Below, in pieces: positions 1 to 10,878 of a DNA stretch of 64,000 bases. The stretch is from Arthrinium phaeospermum (Eukaryota > Ascomycota > Sordariomycetes > Amphisphaeriales > Apiosporaceae): contig QYRS01000004.1 in NCBI GenBank assembly GCA_006503535.1, forward strand, positions 1,240,001 to 1,304,000, in the 5' to 3' direction. The notes under the pieces are model-generated. The model was given only the letters and a program-made list of their open reading frames with translations, had not been told where the DNA came from and ran no database searches. The number at the start of each line of letters is the position of its first letter. Within the stretch, counting starts at the first letter, position 1. A program made the position numbers and the translations under genes.

Positions 1-1195
1 GCGACGAGAGTCTTGATGGAAACCATTTTGTCTGATTTGGGAGGTTGGGTGGTTAAATATTAGAGATATTAGGTTTGTCTGGGGAGTGTAACGAAGGACG
101 CAGATGTATAAAGATCGTGAGATTGATGGGTGGTACTAGAAGTTTTCTCGGATGGAAGCAGGGCGAAGCATCTCATTCTTATATGAAGAAGAAGACCGGA
201 TGACCCTAGCTTAGAACAACTTCGATGGCAAGCAACCTCGTCTCTCTCTCCTCTCGATGCTACTATCCCAGGAGCCTAAGCCGGTTTCTACGGCATCCAC
301 GCATGAACGCCAACGGTCCAATACGAGATTTGCTGGCTCCGTAAATAGTGCCGATCCTGATTGCCCGCACGTGGCATATCCAGGCGTCTTTCCCAATAAA
401 CAACGACGATTTTAAGGAGATTTGTCCCGGGATCCCGGGGATTTTCGCAACGGCTAAGCTTCGCCTCGGCCAGGGTTGTGAAATTCGCGTGATGCCTCCT
501 AAATGACTGTTCGCTGTCACCCGGATGCCTCTAGACGAAGAAGAATACCAAGGCAGCTTGGATTTTTACTTTTTAGGCACAGTCGCAAGTACATAAAGGG
601 GGATATTGCTGGGTAGCATTGCACAGCCCGGCACCTGCGTCATTGTGAAATCGAATCTGCTGCTTTGCTGGCCAGCCCCCGCTAACCTGATCACCCCCAC
701 TGCGGGTGGTAAGGTTGCCTCGCTAATCGCTAGGGGGCATCTGCCGCAAGCAAGATCCGCTAAACAAAGGCCTTCTGGCCGCTGACCAGCGCATTCTCGC
801 GCCTCTGCGAGCTTGCAAGCCCGCTAAACGTGCAGCCGGCCAACTTACGAGTCTCGTAAAAGCCTCACGCCTTTCCTTAACGTCCATGCCGAAAAAGCAT
901 GCACTCGAGGTCACATCGCCCTCATTCGGGTCACGCCTTCTTTCTGCGCTGTCACCATTATTTTGGAGTTTTCTGCCGATTCGTTCGTGTTCTATTTTTG
1001 TTCGGTCTTGCTGATGGGGGAATGGGACCATCCCAGAGCAACAACTAGCGGTGATGGCTTTTATCGCATAAACTTAGGTTAATACGCCTCACGGACAATT
1101 CTACCACGTCTCCCTCGAAGCGGGTAGGGCTCAGGGATGCTGCCAACAACAAGCGAAATTTGATGTTAAAGCACACGCTAAGCACTATCTAGAAT
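1..1195. other. intergenic, no gene recognised
   Basis: Upstream flank of the window, lying beyond the 3' end of the transporter gene. Only short open frames (up to about 100 codons) with no recognisable family features are present on either strand. I see no tRNA, repeat array or transposon end here. A gene continuing from outside the window cannot be excluded at the extreme left edge. Confidence 0.5.
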
Positions 1196-2702
1196 CTAGA
1201 TGGACTTTACATCCCCATCCGCAGATGCCGACTCGGCCTGCACTGCCTCTTGCCTTTTGCTATTCTTTCGGGTCAAAAACGAAAGTCCACCCGTCCATAT
1301 CGACAAAGCGATACTCATCGCGATCATGGCCCACATACCCCGCTGCAATGCAACCGTTAGTACTTAATCGAGAACAGTGCTCAAGCCTTTTTCATAGAGA
1401 TCACAACAAAGATTCACTTACGTGGAACCAGGGCGCCATGGAGGCGCCGTAAAAGACGATGGACCACCAGGCGTTGATGACATTGGATCCCAGATTCATG
1501 CCCGCCAAGACGACGGCTCGGAACATATGGTCTTCGTACCTCATTGCGTCGTTGCACCAGGCGAAGAAGGTGGCTTGACAGGCGTACACCGTCCCGGCTA
1601 GGTAGTACGCCGCAAAAACCACCGTTGTCGACGCCGGGTTTGTGGGGTCTCTGGACGCAGCCAGAATCATGGCCGCGGTGACCACGCCGATGATGCCAAT
1701 GAAGTGGCCCACGAGCCACCGCTTGCCGCGCAGGAAGTCGGTGAGCGTCGCCCAGAAGAGGGTGGACACAATGCCGATTGCCGGAATAGCGGTAGGGTAG
1801 TTGTTCAGCTGCCACACCGCATACTTGTTGGTCGGATGGCTCTTCATGTACAATGCCATGAGGCCGTTGGAACTGAAGGACTCGGTCTCGCCCGCAATGA
1901 TCCAAAGAACCACGAACCCCCACCACTGCCAGGAAGACAAGACCTTCTTGAAGAAGCTGATGGATACTGGAGAGCGCTCCTCCACCGCCGGAACCCGCGC
2001 GATGGCCAATTCCTTCTCGGCGGCGGTTAGATAAAAGGCGGTCGTGGTCTGCGGCGTATCCGGGAAGAAGATGAAGCCATAGACAGCTACAGGTATGGTG
2101 ATAAGCCCGTCGATGATGAACAGCCAGCGCCAGCCAGTAAGACCGTTCTTCTCGTGCAGCGACTGGTAGATGCCCGTTTGGATAAAGCCGCCTATCATGG
2201 TCCCGGCGAGCCCGGAGGCCGTGAAGATGCCGCTCCGTTTCCCGAGCTCTTTCTCGGTATACCACGAGCCCAGGATATAGTGTGTTCCTACAAAGGTGGT
2301 CGCCTCGGCGATACCCTGGAAGAAGCGGATCGCCATGATGGATTGGGGCCGGTGCACCGAAGCCGTGATCATGGTTAAGCAACCCCAGATTATCATCATG
2401 GACGGGAAGAAGTACCGCGGCTTGATGTAATGCAGCGACATGTTGGCGGGCAACTGACCGATGACATATCCGACCGTGAAGCAGGTATTGATCTGGTTCA
2501 ACTGGTCACCCACGAAGCCCAGGTCCTCCTTCATGCCGCTCACGTAGGCATTGGTCAGGTTGGACCTGTCAAGGTAGTTTGTGAAATAGGCCAGGCAACA
2601 AAAGGTCAGGATGAAGAAGTCAATCTTCATGACCAACTTGCGCTCGCCGGGTCGGTATTCGGTGTGGAGGTAGTCCCTCAGTTTGGAGTTGAACCCCGCC
2701 AT
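1196..2702 (-). CDS. MFS transporter, anion:cation symporter family (allantoate permease/Dal5-like)
   Basis: A 475-residue plasma-membrane permease of the ACS branch of the major facilitator superfamily (Dal5, Tna1, Liz1 relatives), which imports organic anions such as allantoate, ureidosuccinate, nicotinate or pantothenate with protons. The substrate of this copy cannot be read from sequence. Two exons: 2702-1422 and 1342-1196, joined across a 79-nt intron with a GTAAGT donor, a TACTAAC branch site and a TGCAG acceptor. Family marks include FTNYLDRSNLTNAYVSGMK in the first helix region, GTHYILGSWYTEKELGKRSG, WRWLFIIDG, and PWFHRGMWAMIAMS spanning the splice junction. An in-frame ATG lies 25 codons upstream (2777), but a TATA-like element at about 2799-2805 leaves too little room for a leader there, so I chose the ATG at 2702. 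Divergent from the acetamidase gene, which suggests a shared amide or nitrogen-source role. Confidence 0.9.
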
Positions 2703-2940
2703 GATGATGACAGACTTGTTATTAGTATGGCGTAGAATATCGACAGAGCCGCGGGTGCAGGTACAGCCACCGGTCACGCGTAACTGGATGCCAGCCGTCT
2801 TATATTATCACTGGAGAAGATAAGCCAAGGCTGCTATCGCTCATGTTCCAGCTGGTCAGGACCCAAGACATAGGGGCGCTATGTAAACATGCCGATGGAC
2901 TATCTGCAGTGTGCGATAAGGCGGTTGGGAGCAATTGCGA

Positions 2941-2957
2941 CCGGCGAAGATTGCCGG
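2941..2957. promoter_or_regulatory. CGG-N9-CCG inverted repeat, candidate Zn2Cys6 operator
   Basis: CCGGC, seven bases, GCCGG: a perfect 5-bp inverted repeat giving CGG triplets in the inverted orientation with a 9-base gap. Zn2Cys6 dimers (Gal4, Put3, Ppr1) read exactly this class of site, with the spacing set by the linker of each protein. It sits 240 nt upstream of the transporter ATG. The regulator encoded at 6506-9197 is the obvious candidate ligand, which is inference. Confidence 0.4.
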
Positions 2958-3668
2958 GAAGGTCAAGGGCGGCCGTCGGAAGTCATCCAGGAGATACTGT
3001 CGGACTTGGCAAGCGCACCCTGACTGATTTGATGGATCAAAACTGTTGCGCCCGTAATCTCAGCTGAACTAAGGTTAAACTGCCGATTCCCAATTAAAAA
3101 ACCCCAATGCAAAAAAAGGCGTGGGTACCACCGCCTTAGTGCCGACAACGATGATAACGACTGGCCCGAATCATGACCCGCTTCAGATAGCGCTCCCTCC
3201 CCTACTGTAGGACTCTGGTAGGAGACGCACTATCTTCCCCAGACTGGCAGACATACCCCGACCCCATTTCTCGGCGTTCTAGTAGTAGCACGAGGCCACT
3301 ACTGCATGCTCTTTTACGTCATCTTGGAGGGCTCGGGCTACGATCGGACTCTTGAGACCTACTCTGCGACTGTACATGTCGACGGCTGGAATGAGCAACG
3401 AAGGCATAGCCAAATAGCGACGGGGGAAGTGGAATCGTGCCTGTACCACATAAGATGCCCATCCCCCCATTCGGAGCAGTGGTCAAGGTGCAGAGTGATG
3501 CTACCCTGTGAAGATAGACGCCTCGTGGCTATCTTGGCTGCTGGCTAATCCCAAGGTGATCAAGTGTGGGAGGGGTGGGCGTCGGACCGGTCCCGATGGT
3601 GCGTTTGCGGAGTTACCGTTTCTCGCCCCCAAAGCCCATCAGCACGCGACTTCGCTTCGAGGTCGCAT

Positions 3669-3675
3669 TATATAA
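3669..3675 (+). promoter_or_regulatory. TATA box of the acetamidase gene
   Basis: TATATAA, 135 nt upstream of the chosen start codon at 3810, with a plausible short leader in between. Confidence 0.45.
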
Positions 3676-3809
3676 GTGAGATACACTACTTTGCAGACAA
3701 GATACGAAAAGACCCTGTGAATATTCTGGCAACTCGCTTAGGTCTATTGGCGTCGCGCATCTGTTTCAGCTTAGAAGAGAGAGATATATGAGCACACCAC
3801 CTGGTGACA

Positions 3810-6107
3810 ATGAAGGTCCAAACCTGGGAGCAAGTGGCGGCGCGGAAGCGCAAGGCTGTGCTGGACTCGATCCCAGCCGAATGGATCATACCCGACCACC
3901 TGATGCCGCCCGCCACCCAGGATGATGTCACGACCTTCCCCGAGGCATCCGGCTGGTTCACGGCCGAGGAGCTCGCCATCACGAATTCCGAGGCGCTGGA
4001 GCTGCTGCCCAAACTCGCCTCGGGCGAGCTCAAGTCCGAGACCGTTACGCGGGCTTTCTGCAAGCGGGCTGCGGCCGCGCACCAGCTCGTAAGTTCCTTG
4101 TCCAGATAGCCATACTGGTATGATATTGCACTCGCGGGCGGAATAGGGGTGCGTGCTACGATGGGATCGCACTTGCGGACAAAGAAAAGGAGGTTGGAAT
4201 AACCGAGATATGCTAATGGCCACTAGACCAACTGCCTGTCCGAGACCTGCTTTGAGCGCGGCTTAGAGACAGCACGCAAGCTCGATGAGCACCTGGCCCG
4301 GACCGGCAAGCCCCTGGGCCCCTACACGGCCTCCCCGTCTCGCTCAAGGACAACTTCCACCTGGCGGGGCTCGACGCGACCGTGGGCTTCGTGTCGCACG
4401 TGGGGTCGCCGGCCTCGGAAGACGCGACGCTGGCCGAACTGCTGCAGACCAAGGCCGGCGCCGTCTTCTACGTCAAGACCAACGTGCCCACGGCCATGAT
4501 GATGGCCGAGACGGTCAACAACGTCATGGGCCGCACCGTGAACCCGCTGAACCGCCGCCTGACGCCGGGCGGGTCCTCGGGCGGCGAGGCGGCCCTCCTC
4601 GCCTTCCGGGGCAGCCCCTTGGGGGTGGGCACCGACATCGGCGGCTCCCTGCGCATCCCGGCCGCCTGCACGGGGCTCTTCACCCTGCGCCCCTCGTTCG
4701 GCCGGTTTCCCACCCTGGGCTGCCGCTCGGGCATGCCGGGCCAGGAGGCCGTCCAGTCCGTCAACGGGCCCCTGGCCCGCACCCTCGGCGACCTCGAGGC
4801 CTACTGCCGCGCCGTCGTCGGCGCCGAGCCCTGGACCGACGCGGACCCGCGCTGCCTGCCGATCCCCTGGCGCCTGGCGCCCGATCTCGCCCTGCCCAAT
4901 TCCACCTCCACTGGTACCACCAAAAAGCTAAAGTTCGCCGTCATGTGGGACGACGGCATGGCCCTCCCGACCCCGCCCGTGGCCCGGGCCCTGCGCCAGA
5001 CCGCCGCCGCCCTTGCCGCCGCGGGCCACGAGCTGGTCAAGTGGTCCTCGCGGGACCAGGCCGAGGGGCTCGACCTGCTGAACCGCATGTTCGTCGCCGA
5101 CGGCGGCCGCGCCATCCGCGACGAGATCGCCCAGACGGGCGAGCCCTGGTTCCTGCCCGAGATGCAGGCCTACGCCGCCGCGCAGGAGCTCGGCACGCGC
5201 GACCTCTGGCGCCTGCACGCCGACCGCCAGGCCTACCAGAAGCGCCATCTCGACCGCTGGAACGCGGCCGGGGTCGACGGGCTGCTCTGCCCGACGACGC
5301 CGTATGCGGGGGTGGAGAATGGGAAGTTTCGGCATGGTACGTTACGTTCGTTGCTGGTGTCCGTTTTCTTTTCTTTTCTTTTCTTTTCCTGTTCTTTTTC
5401 TTATCTTTTCCTGTTCTTTTTCTTTTCATTTCTCTCTTTCTCCTTTTACCGCAGATACCCCCCTTTTTTATCCCGTCTGGATCCCAATCTTGGCAACCTC
5501 GCGTTCTCGCTCCCTCGCTCTTTCGAGCCGATCGTCCATCTTTTTCTCCGCTCCGCTTGGCGGTTCTAGACCCCCTTCAGCCCCACCTTCCCCTATACCT
5601 ACCGTGCCCCTTCCTCTCAGCCCTGCGGTGACATTCTCGGCTTCGGCACCAACCTAAACTGACCTCATCTTGCTACTAGTCGGCTACACGGGCGTGTACA
5701 ACGTCCTAGATCAGAGCTGCATTAGCTTCCCCACCGGCATCAGGGTGGATGCCGCGCTCGATAAGGCGTTCGACATGGCGTCGTACCAGCCCATGAGCGA
5801 GGTGGACAAGATGATCCAATCCGAATGTGAGTCTGCTCTTTTCTCTTTGTCTCTCTGCCTCGATATCGATGGGGTGTATTGGTAAAGAGATTGGTTGCCG
5901 TTACTAACAACAATCACTCACCCCCATCCAGACCACGCAGATGCCGTACACGGAATGCCGATCAACCTCCAGCTGATAGGAAGAAGGTGAGTACCGACTT
6001 CGTCCGCTGACCGCCATGTCATGTACGGGAATTAACGGCTTGTGGCCAGACTCGAAGAAGAGAAGGTGGTGGCTATGGTCAAAGTAGTCCTGGACGCCTT
6101 GTCGTGA
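3810..6107 (+). CDS. acetamidase, amidase-signature family (AmdS-like), with apparent 1-nt frameshift
   Basis: Cytosolic hydrolase releasing ammonia from short-chain amides; AmdS of Aspergillus is the closest characterised type that I recognise. Five exons: 3810-4088, 4227-5336, 5680-5826, 5932-5986, 6050-6107, with all splice phases consistent. Amidase-signature triad in the rebuilt 549-residue product: Lys134 (PVSLKDNF), cis-Ser210 (PGGSSGGE) and nucleophile Ser234 (GTDIGGSLRIPA). Length matches AmdS (about 548). Reading is broken at 4319-4322: the first part of exon 2 is open in one frame through TGKPLGP, and LHGLPVSLKD continues in another. One extra C in the four-C run repairs it and makes the total CDS divisible by three. 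No intron solution exists, because both alternative frames hit stops upstream. The gene is therefore either a recent pseudogene or a sequence error. Intron 2 is unusually long (343 nt). Neighbours are a transporter and a Zn2Cys6 regulator. Confidence 0.85.
5364..5450. repeat. TTTTC pyrimidine microsatellite inside acetamidase intron 2
   Basis: Imperfect TTTTC/TTCTTTTC repeats on the plus strand beginning about 27 nt after the 5' splice site. They account for part of the unusual 343-nt intron length; the rest of the intron is also C/T-rich. Confidence 0.8.
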
Positions 6108-6505
6108 GGGGCACAAGATGAGAGACGCATCTTATTGCATGCAGACTGCTAAGGAGGGCTGAATTTAAGATAAGGAGCTGCAGCTTCCGGCTGCCCCGGA
6201 TGTGCTAAGCAAGCACAAGCCTTCCCGATGTAACGTCAACAAGCAGGCGTTCATTTCAAGTAGATACAATAAAAAAAAAACTCTAGATGTCAAACACAAA
6301 CTCGCTTCAATGACCTTCTAACAGATAAACGCCTAGTCAACCCCGTTGGCTTAAAATTTGAAAAGAGAAAATTTCTATCCCTCCCGTCACCGTCATCGCC
6401 CCCGACCTTTTTGTATGTGTGAACAATGTGACGTCGACCCTTCAACGCCTAGACACCGGAGGACACTTGGCCCCAACGCGCTAGAAGCCCACAGTTAAAA
6501 CAAGG
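6108..6505. other. convergent 3' intergenic region
   Basis: A 398-bp gap between the acetamidase stop and the regulator stop, which face each other. It holds an A-rich tract with AATAAAAA at about 6268, suitable as the acetamidase polyadenylation signal. No open frame of note. Confidence 0.5.
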
Positions 6506-9197
6506 TTAGAAGTAAAATTGCTGCTGCGGAGGCTGACCGGGTGGCGGTTGTGCCAGGAAATCAAAGTTCATGTCCGTGCCAGTGTAGAACGGATCAGGGG
6601 GTGATTCTTGAGAAGAGAGCAACGTTAGTTCAGACCTCCATCCGTCAGGGCTCAATCCGGAAACATGGACTCACCCCAGAATATGGAATCATAGAGATCC
6701 ATGGGTGACATGTAGGCGGCCGGGTCCATCTGGCTCATGTCTGTCACGCCCTGCATGCCCATAGGCTGTGGTGGCTGTTGTTGTTGTTGCTGCTGTGATT
6801 GTTGCTGCTGTGGCTGCTGCTGTTGTTGTTGTTGTTGTTGTTGCTGCATAGCCGGCGTATACGATGACATACTCCTGTCTCCAGTTAGCACGCAATATTA
6901 ATTTAAGTATCTCGAAATGAACCTACGAGGAAAAGTCGGGCATGGTAGCTCCATTCTGCAATTCCGTCATCGCAAGGGCGGCATCTTGGTGAGGGTCCGC
7001 CATTCCATGCGCTTTCTGCTGTTGGCTCGCATGTGGCACATTTTGCAACATGGTGACAGGTGTTCTTGACCCTGACGGGTTCTCGCTTTTCATCCCCGAT
7101 AGGCCATGTAGGGAGCCGTAGTCGTAGATATTCTTCAAAGCCGTGAGCGCTCTCGAAAGCGGCCCGGACAACTCAATGTCCTTTTCGCTGTGCTTGATGT
7201 GGCCTGGTGGTGGGCTCGACCTCTCCTTGGCAGCAGCAGCCGAGAGTGCCGAGATGAGGTCGCCTTGCAGTCCGCGTACTTCCGGATCGGTCTTGGTTTC
7301 GCAAATGATACCAAGGAGCACAGCAGAGGACAGGCCATGGTATGTGAATGCCCAGCTTCTCGTTGGAATCACCGAGATATTGTGCATGGACAGAAACATC
7401 CGGACGGTCTCGGTGAGGTTCTCCTTACACTTGGCGGATAGTATTTTCTTCTCCTCGGCACTCAATCTGGTGCAGTCGCTTCGAAGAGCCGGACGGCAGC
7501 ACACGGAAACCACAAAGGCCGTGTGTAGGCGGCAAGCATAGTGCTGCAATCGATCCACCGCCGTTTTTGCCGCCTCTTTGCTTCGTAGCTGTGGGTACAT
7601 CCTTTCCCGTATTGACTCGATCGCTTCGCAATTTCCCATGATCTCTTCGTAGGTGACTGTCGCAGTGGCGTCGGGGTTCAGTTTCTCGGAGATAAGTCTG
7701 GTGAGATGATACATGGCCTCTAGATAGGTGAAACCCTGCATTATCGAGCCAGAGGACAGCGGGATGGCGCAGCATTGTATGTTGGTCATATTGGGTCTTG
7801 GTTAACGTTAGCATAGCTGATATCTCGACCATCAATCCGTGACTTACCGATCAAAAGATAAAGAAGTCAACGTATCATGCCATTGGCATGTCCACCTGTT
7901 CCACAGATCAGTTCCTGTTTGGGCAAAATTCGCAGAGGTCGTACCATAATTTGCGCCGGACATAGTCTTTCGTCGACATTCCCGATGAGCTCTCACGCCC
8001 ATCCTGGGGATTTGAGCGGTGCAATCCCAGTGACTGAGCCAGCCGACAAGTAAGAGCCAATAAGGCCCAAGACGCCTCGGCCTTCATGTCGTTGAGCAGC
8101 ACAAAACTCGTCATCAACAAGGCCTGGATAGAGTCGAGGTTGGGCCTGAGTAAGAAGTTGCCAAGGCGCAAGAAGTGCATGCTGATCTGCATGTACCTTT
8201 GGGAATCGGTCGTCCTGATATGGTACGGAGAGTCGTGGTACTGAGAGCCTACCGCAAGCACGGCGAAGAGTATGGCTAGCCACGAAGCTGACACTGGCTG
8301 CGATGTCGCTGGGCCCTCTCGGGCATTCTTGGCACGTTCCTCCAGATAGATCATGAGCCGTGACTCAAGGTCCTCGATATCGATGACAAAGCCCCAGAAG
8401 GGGTGTGGCACCTCCTTGTAGGTCTTGAAGAGTCTAGTAAAGGGTCAGAGAGTTGATGAAATGCCACCGATGCGGCTCCTAATTGATGCTTTCGATTAGC
8501 GACAGCGACTTACTTGAGCACCTCACGATCGGAAGGAAGCTCGGCGGAGATTTCTCGTGTCATTCGATCTAGGTGGTGTGACGACATCAGAGGGAACGGC
8601 GCTGAATTGTCAAGCCCCCAGATGGGGCGCATGTCTCGACGTATGTCGATGCCATCCTTCGTCTCGTTGGGCGAAGATTGGTCTCTCAACAGAGCTGGGA
8701 TGCTGTTCTGTCCGACGAAGCGCGGGATTTCCATCGACTCCGACTGGTCTAAGCAATCATCAGGTCATGAACACGTCGAGAAGTTACTATATGGGTGCAT
8801 GGCATACCTAGGGCTCGCGGCCAGCCGTTGGGTTGATGATCACCATGGCGCTCCCGTTCGGTACTTTCGTCCGGGGAATGCGGGCGTTTCTGGCCATGTG
8901 TGCTATCGGCGGAACCCTGCTTGGCGACATTGGAGCGGTTCGGCTTATAGGAGCACAGCTGTGGGTGCTCCCGTTTTACACAGTTCTCACATGGCTGCTT
9001 GTTGTCACACTTGACCTTACCTGCGCCACGAATTAGAGAGGGATTCACGTTTCAAGGCAGGCGGGAGAAAACGCACGCTGGCGACAGGGCCAACAGGCTG
9101 TGCCATATCGAACTTTGCGATGGGAGTGTATAATACGGCTAGCTTCTTCCGGGGTGAGTTCCTCCACGGAAACGTGGGCGTCCTGTGATTTGGGCAT
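6506..9197 (-). CDS. Zn(II)2Cys6 transcription factor with fungal-specific TF domain
   Basis: Nuclear DNA-binding regulator of 758 residues in eight exons (9197-9077, 9020-8808, 8748-8514, 8433-7945, 7895-7848, 7796-6927, 6874-6675, 6606-6506); phases sum exactly. The binuclear zinc cluster near residues 35-65 is split by intron 1: CWPCRQR then KVKCDNKQPCENC, spacing C-X2-C-X6-C-X5-C-X2-C-X8-C. The middle is a fungal_trans-type helical domain, with VPHPFWGFV, LAQSLGLHRS and RRKLWW followed by WHDTLTSLSFDRP. That last motif is only continuous if a 49-nt intron (7896-7944) is removed. The C-terminus has a poly-Gln/Pro activation-type segment followed by an acidic-aromatic tail. It lies convergent to the acetamidase, so control of the adjacent transporter and acetamidase is likely but inferred. 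No frameshift is seen here. Confidence 0.88.
6774..6847 (-). repeat. CAA/CAG tract encoding poly-Gln in the regulator
   Basis: About 25 mixed CAA and CAG codons interrupted by Pro and Ser codons, in exon 7 of the Zn2Cys6 gene. The mixed codons argue for selection on Gln content more than simple slippage. Length variation between strains is likely. Confidence 0.85.
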
Positions 9198-10878
9198 AGG
9201 CAACAAAAAGGTAAAATCGAACAACAGAGAGAGCTCCGTTACGGCATGCGGGATGCCGGCCTCGCCAAGCACCAGACTGATAAGCGCGGTAATCTGGCAG
9301 CTTAGTTCAGAGTGTGGCAACGATCGTCTGATTGGGCGGAGTCGTGGACTCAATCCCCAAGTTCGTGTCTGACCCAACGGGCAGCGAAGCCAACGACGGA
9401 TTCGAATCGAAAAAGGAAGGGAGAAGTGAGGGTATCCGGAGCCGAAAAGCAAAGAGGTCCTTGAATCTTTTAATTATTTAGTAAGGTAAATTGAAGGCCG
9501 AGAGGCCGACAAAACAAATCGATGAGGAAGATGAGGCGGGGCGGCAGACATGCAAAAAGTTGACGTATTTTCCAACGAGGCTAGTCTAGTAGCTCCAATT
9601 CTCGGCAGAGCGAGCTGGGCGAGGGCGAGCGAGCCTACTGGGGGCAAGCGCACGCTGCAACTGGGCCTGCGACTCTGCACTCGACACTCCTTTCTGATTA
9701 GCCCACAGCAATACGTGCATAGCACAGCTTCGACCGACCATGCCGAGCGTAAATTGGAGACACCTCTCTCTCCGGGCCATTTCCAAACAGGCTTAGTTAC
9801 ATGATGGCGAGCATCTTGGTTCCGGCTGTCGCTTTCCAGAAGGACCCTTCGACTCTTCGAATCTCGTTGGGCTTACTAACGTCACGTGAAGCTGTTCCTT
9901 AGGCCCGAGTCTGCGAGTCTCTCATTGAATGATCTAGCCTGGGAGCCTGGGATCGATCAATGCTTACTTTAGCGCTGAAAGGTACGCATTCACGTTCAAC
10001 ATAATAATTCGTATCAATGTTCATGCAGCCGGTAAAGCAGGCCGCCCGTCTACACAGCGATGGACTAGGAATTGATGCTACGTTGTGTAGATTTCCTCGA
10101 CATGCGATACATTCCTTTCTGAGAAACGATAGATCAATTGAGGATGCTGGCGTCTGGAGAGCTGGCGACAGGACAACTGGTGACGGAAGAAGCGAGGCGA
10201 AAGGTACAGTGGGGCAGCTCGCGATGTAAAGTAACGTCGTAGTCAGTTCGATGTTCCTGACCACCTTTCTCGAACAGACCCTGGCTCCCTGACTAGTGGT
10301 GTACTTGCAGCTCGTACCTACTTTGCGCTAGGCCTCTTTGCGAGAGCAGTCAAATGAGACAACGCGTTTGGCGTTTCGCGTCGCAGACCCCCTCTTTCGG
10401 ATCGAACTATCGGTCTCTCAAATTGATCAATTGGCTTCTGGTTACCGGTACACACACACACGACCTGCCAGACGAGTCGGTGCCCTTCCTGCTCTCCACA
10501 GCCACACCTTGCTTTGACGCGTCGCATATTGCCAATTTGCGATTCCCGTTACGACAGCACTCGCGCATACTGTACGTGACGTGACAGTGCCATCCTTGGC
10601 CCGAAGATCTGACTAGCAACTAGCTCCCGCTGTTTCGACTCTACTACCGATTGGGCCGGGACCAGTCAACGGTGTCAGTCCCGCCATTACTTGCCTGGGG
10701 GTTCGCTGCTGCTGCTGCTGGCCACACCCATCGACGTGTACATGTAAGTCGCCACTCGAAACTGTTGAGAGCAGTGGGTGGGTGGCTCGTTGTGCGTTAC
10801 CTGACATTAAAGTGGAAAATGCAGGTCACAAATTGCCTTGCCTTTGCCTTTATGTACTCGGGGGCCTAGAACGCCGTC
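9198..10878. other. intergenic, no gene recognised
   Basis: A 1.7 kb region between the divergent regulator and RdRP genes, so it carries both promoters. It contains a short (CA)n run at about 10449 and a CTG triplet cluster at about 10708. Open frames are short and lack family features. No tRNA seen. Confidence 0.5.

Larger units (their letters stand above)
2703..3809. promoter_or_regulatory. divergent transporter/acetamidase promoter rich in GATA-factor sites
   Basis: A 1.1 kb intergenic region between two divergent start codons. HGATAR motifs, the binding sequence of the nitrogen GATA activator AreA/NIT2, occur at 2818, 2914, 3152, 3185 and 3512 on the plus strand and at 2805, 2900, 3230 and 3529 on the minus strand. 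By composition about three would be expected in this length. TATA-like elements lie about 100 nt before the transporter ATG (2799-2805) and 135 nt before the amidase ATG (3669-3675). This layout predicts nitrogen metabolite repression of both genes. Binding is inferred, not shown. Confidence 0.55.

Noticed and set aside
1414..2382. A 322-codon minus-strand frame inside the transporter
   Set aside because: It is a shifted reading of the transporter exon; the translation is His/Arg-rich and lacks membrane segments.
4285..5631. A 448-codon plus-strand frame inside the acetamidase
   Set aside because: A Gly/Arg/Pro-rich shadow frame caused by GC-rich codons; amidase motifs are in the other frame.
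7896..7944. A premature stop in the Zn2Cys6 regulator
   Set aside because: The in-frame TGA lies in a 49-nt segment with proper GT-AG ends, and removing it restores a conserved motif, so it is an intron and not a mutation.
10708..10725. CTG triplet cluster upstream of the RdRP gene
   Set aside because: Only about five repeats, outside any exon; ordinary low-complexity sequence.
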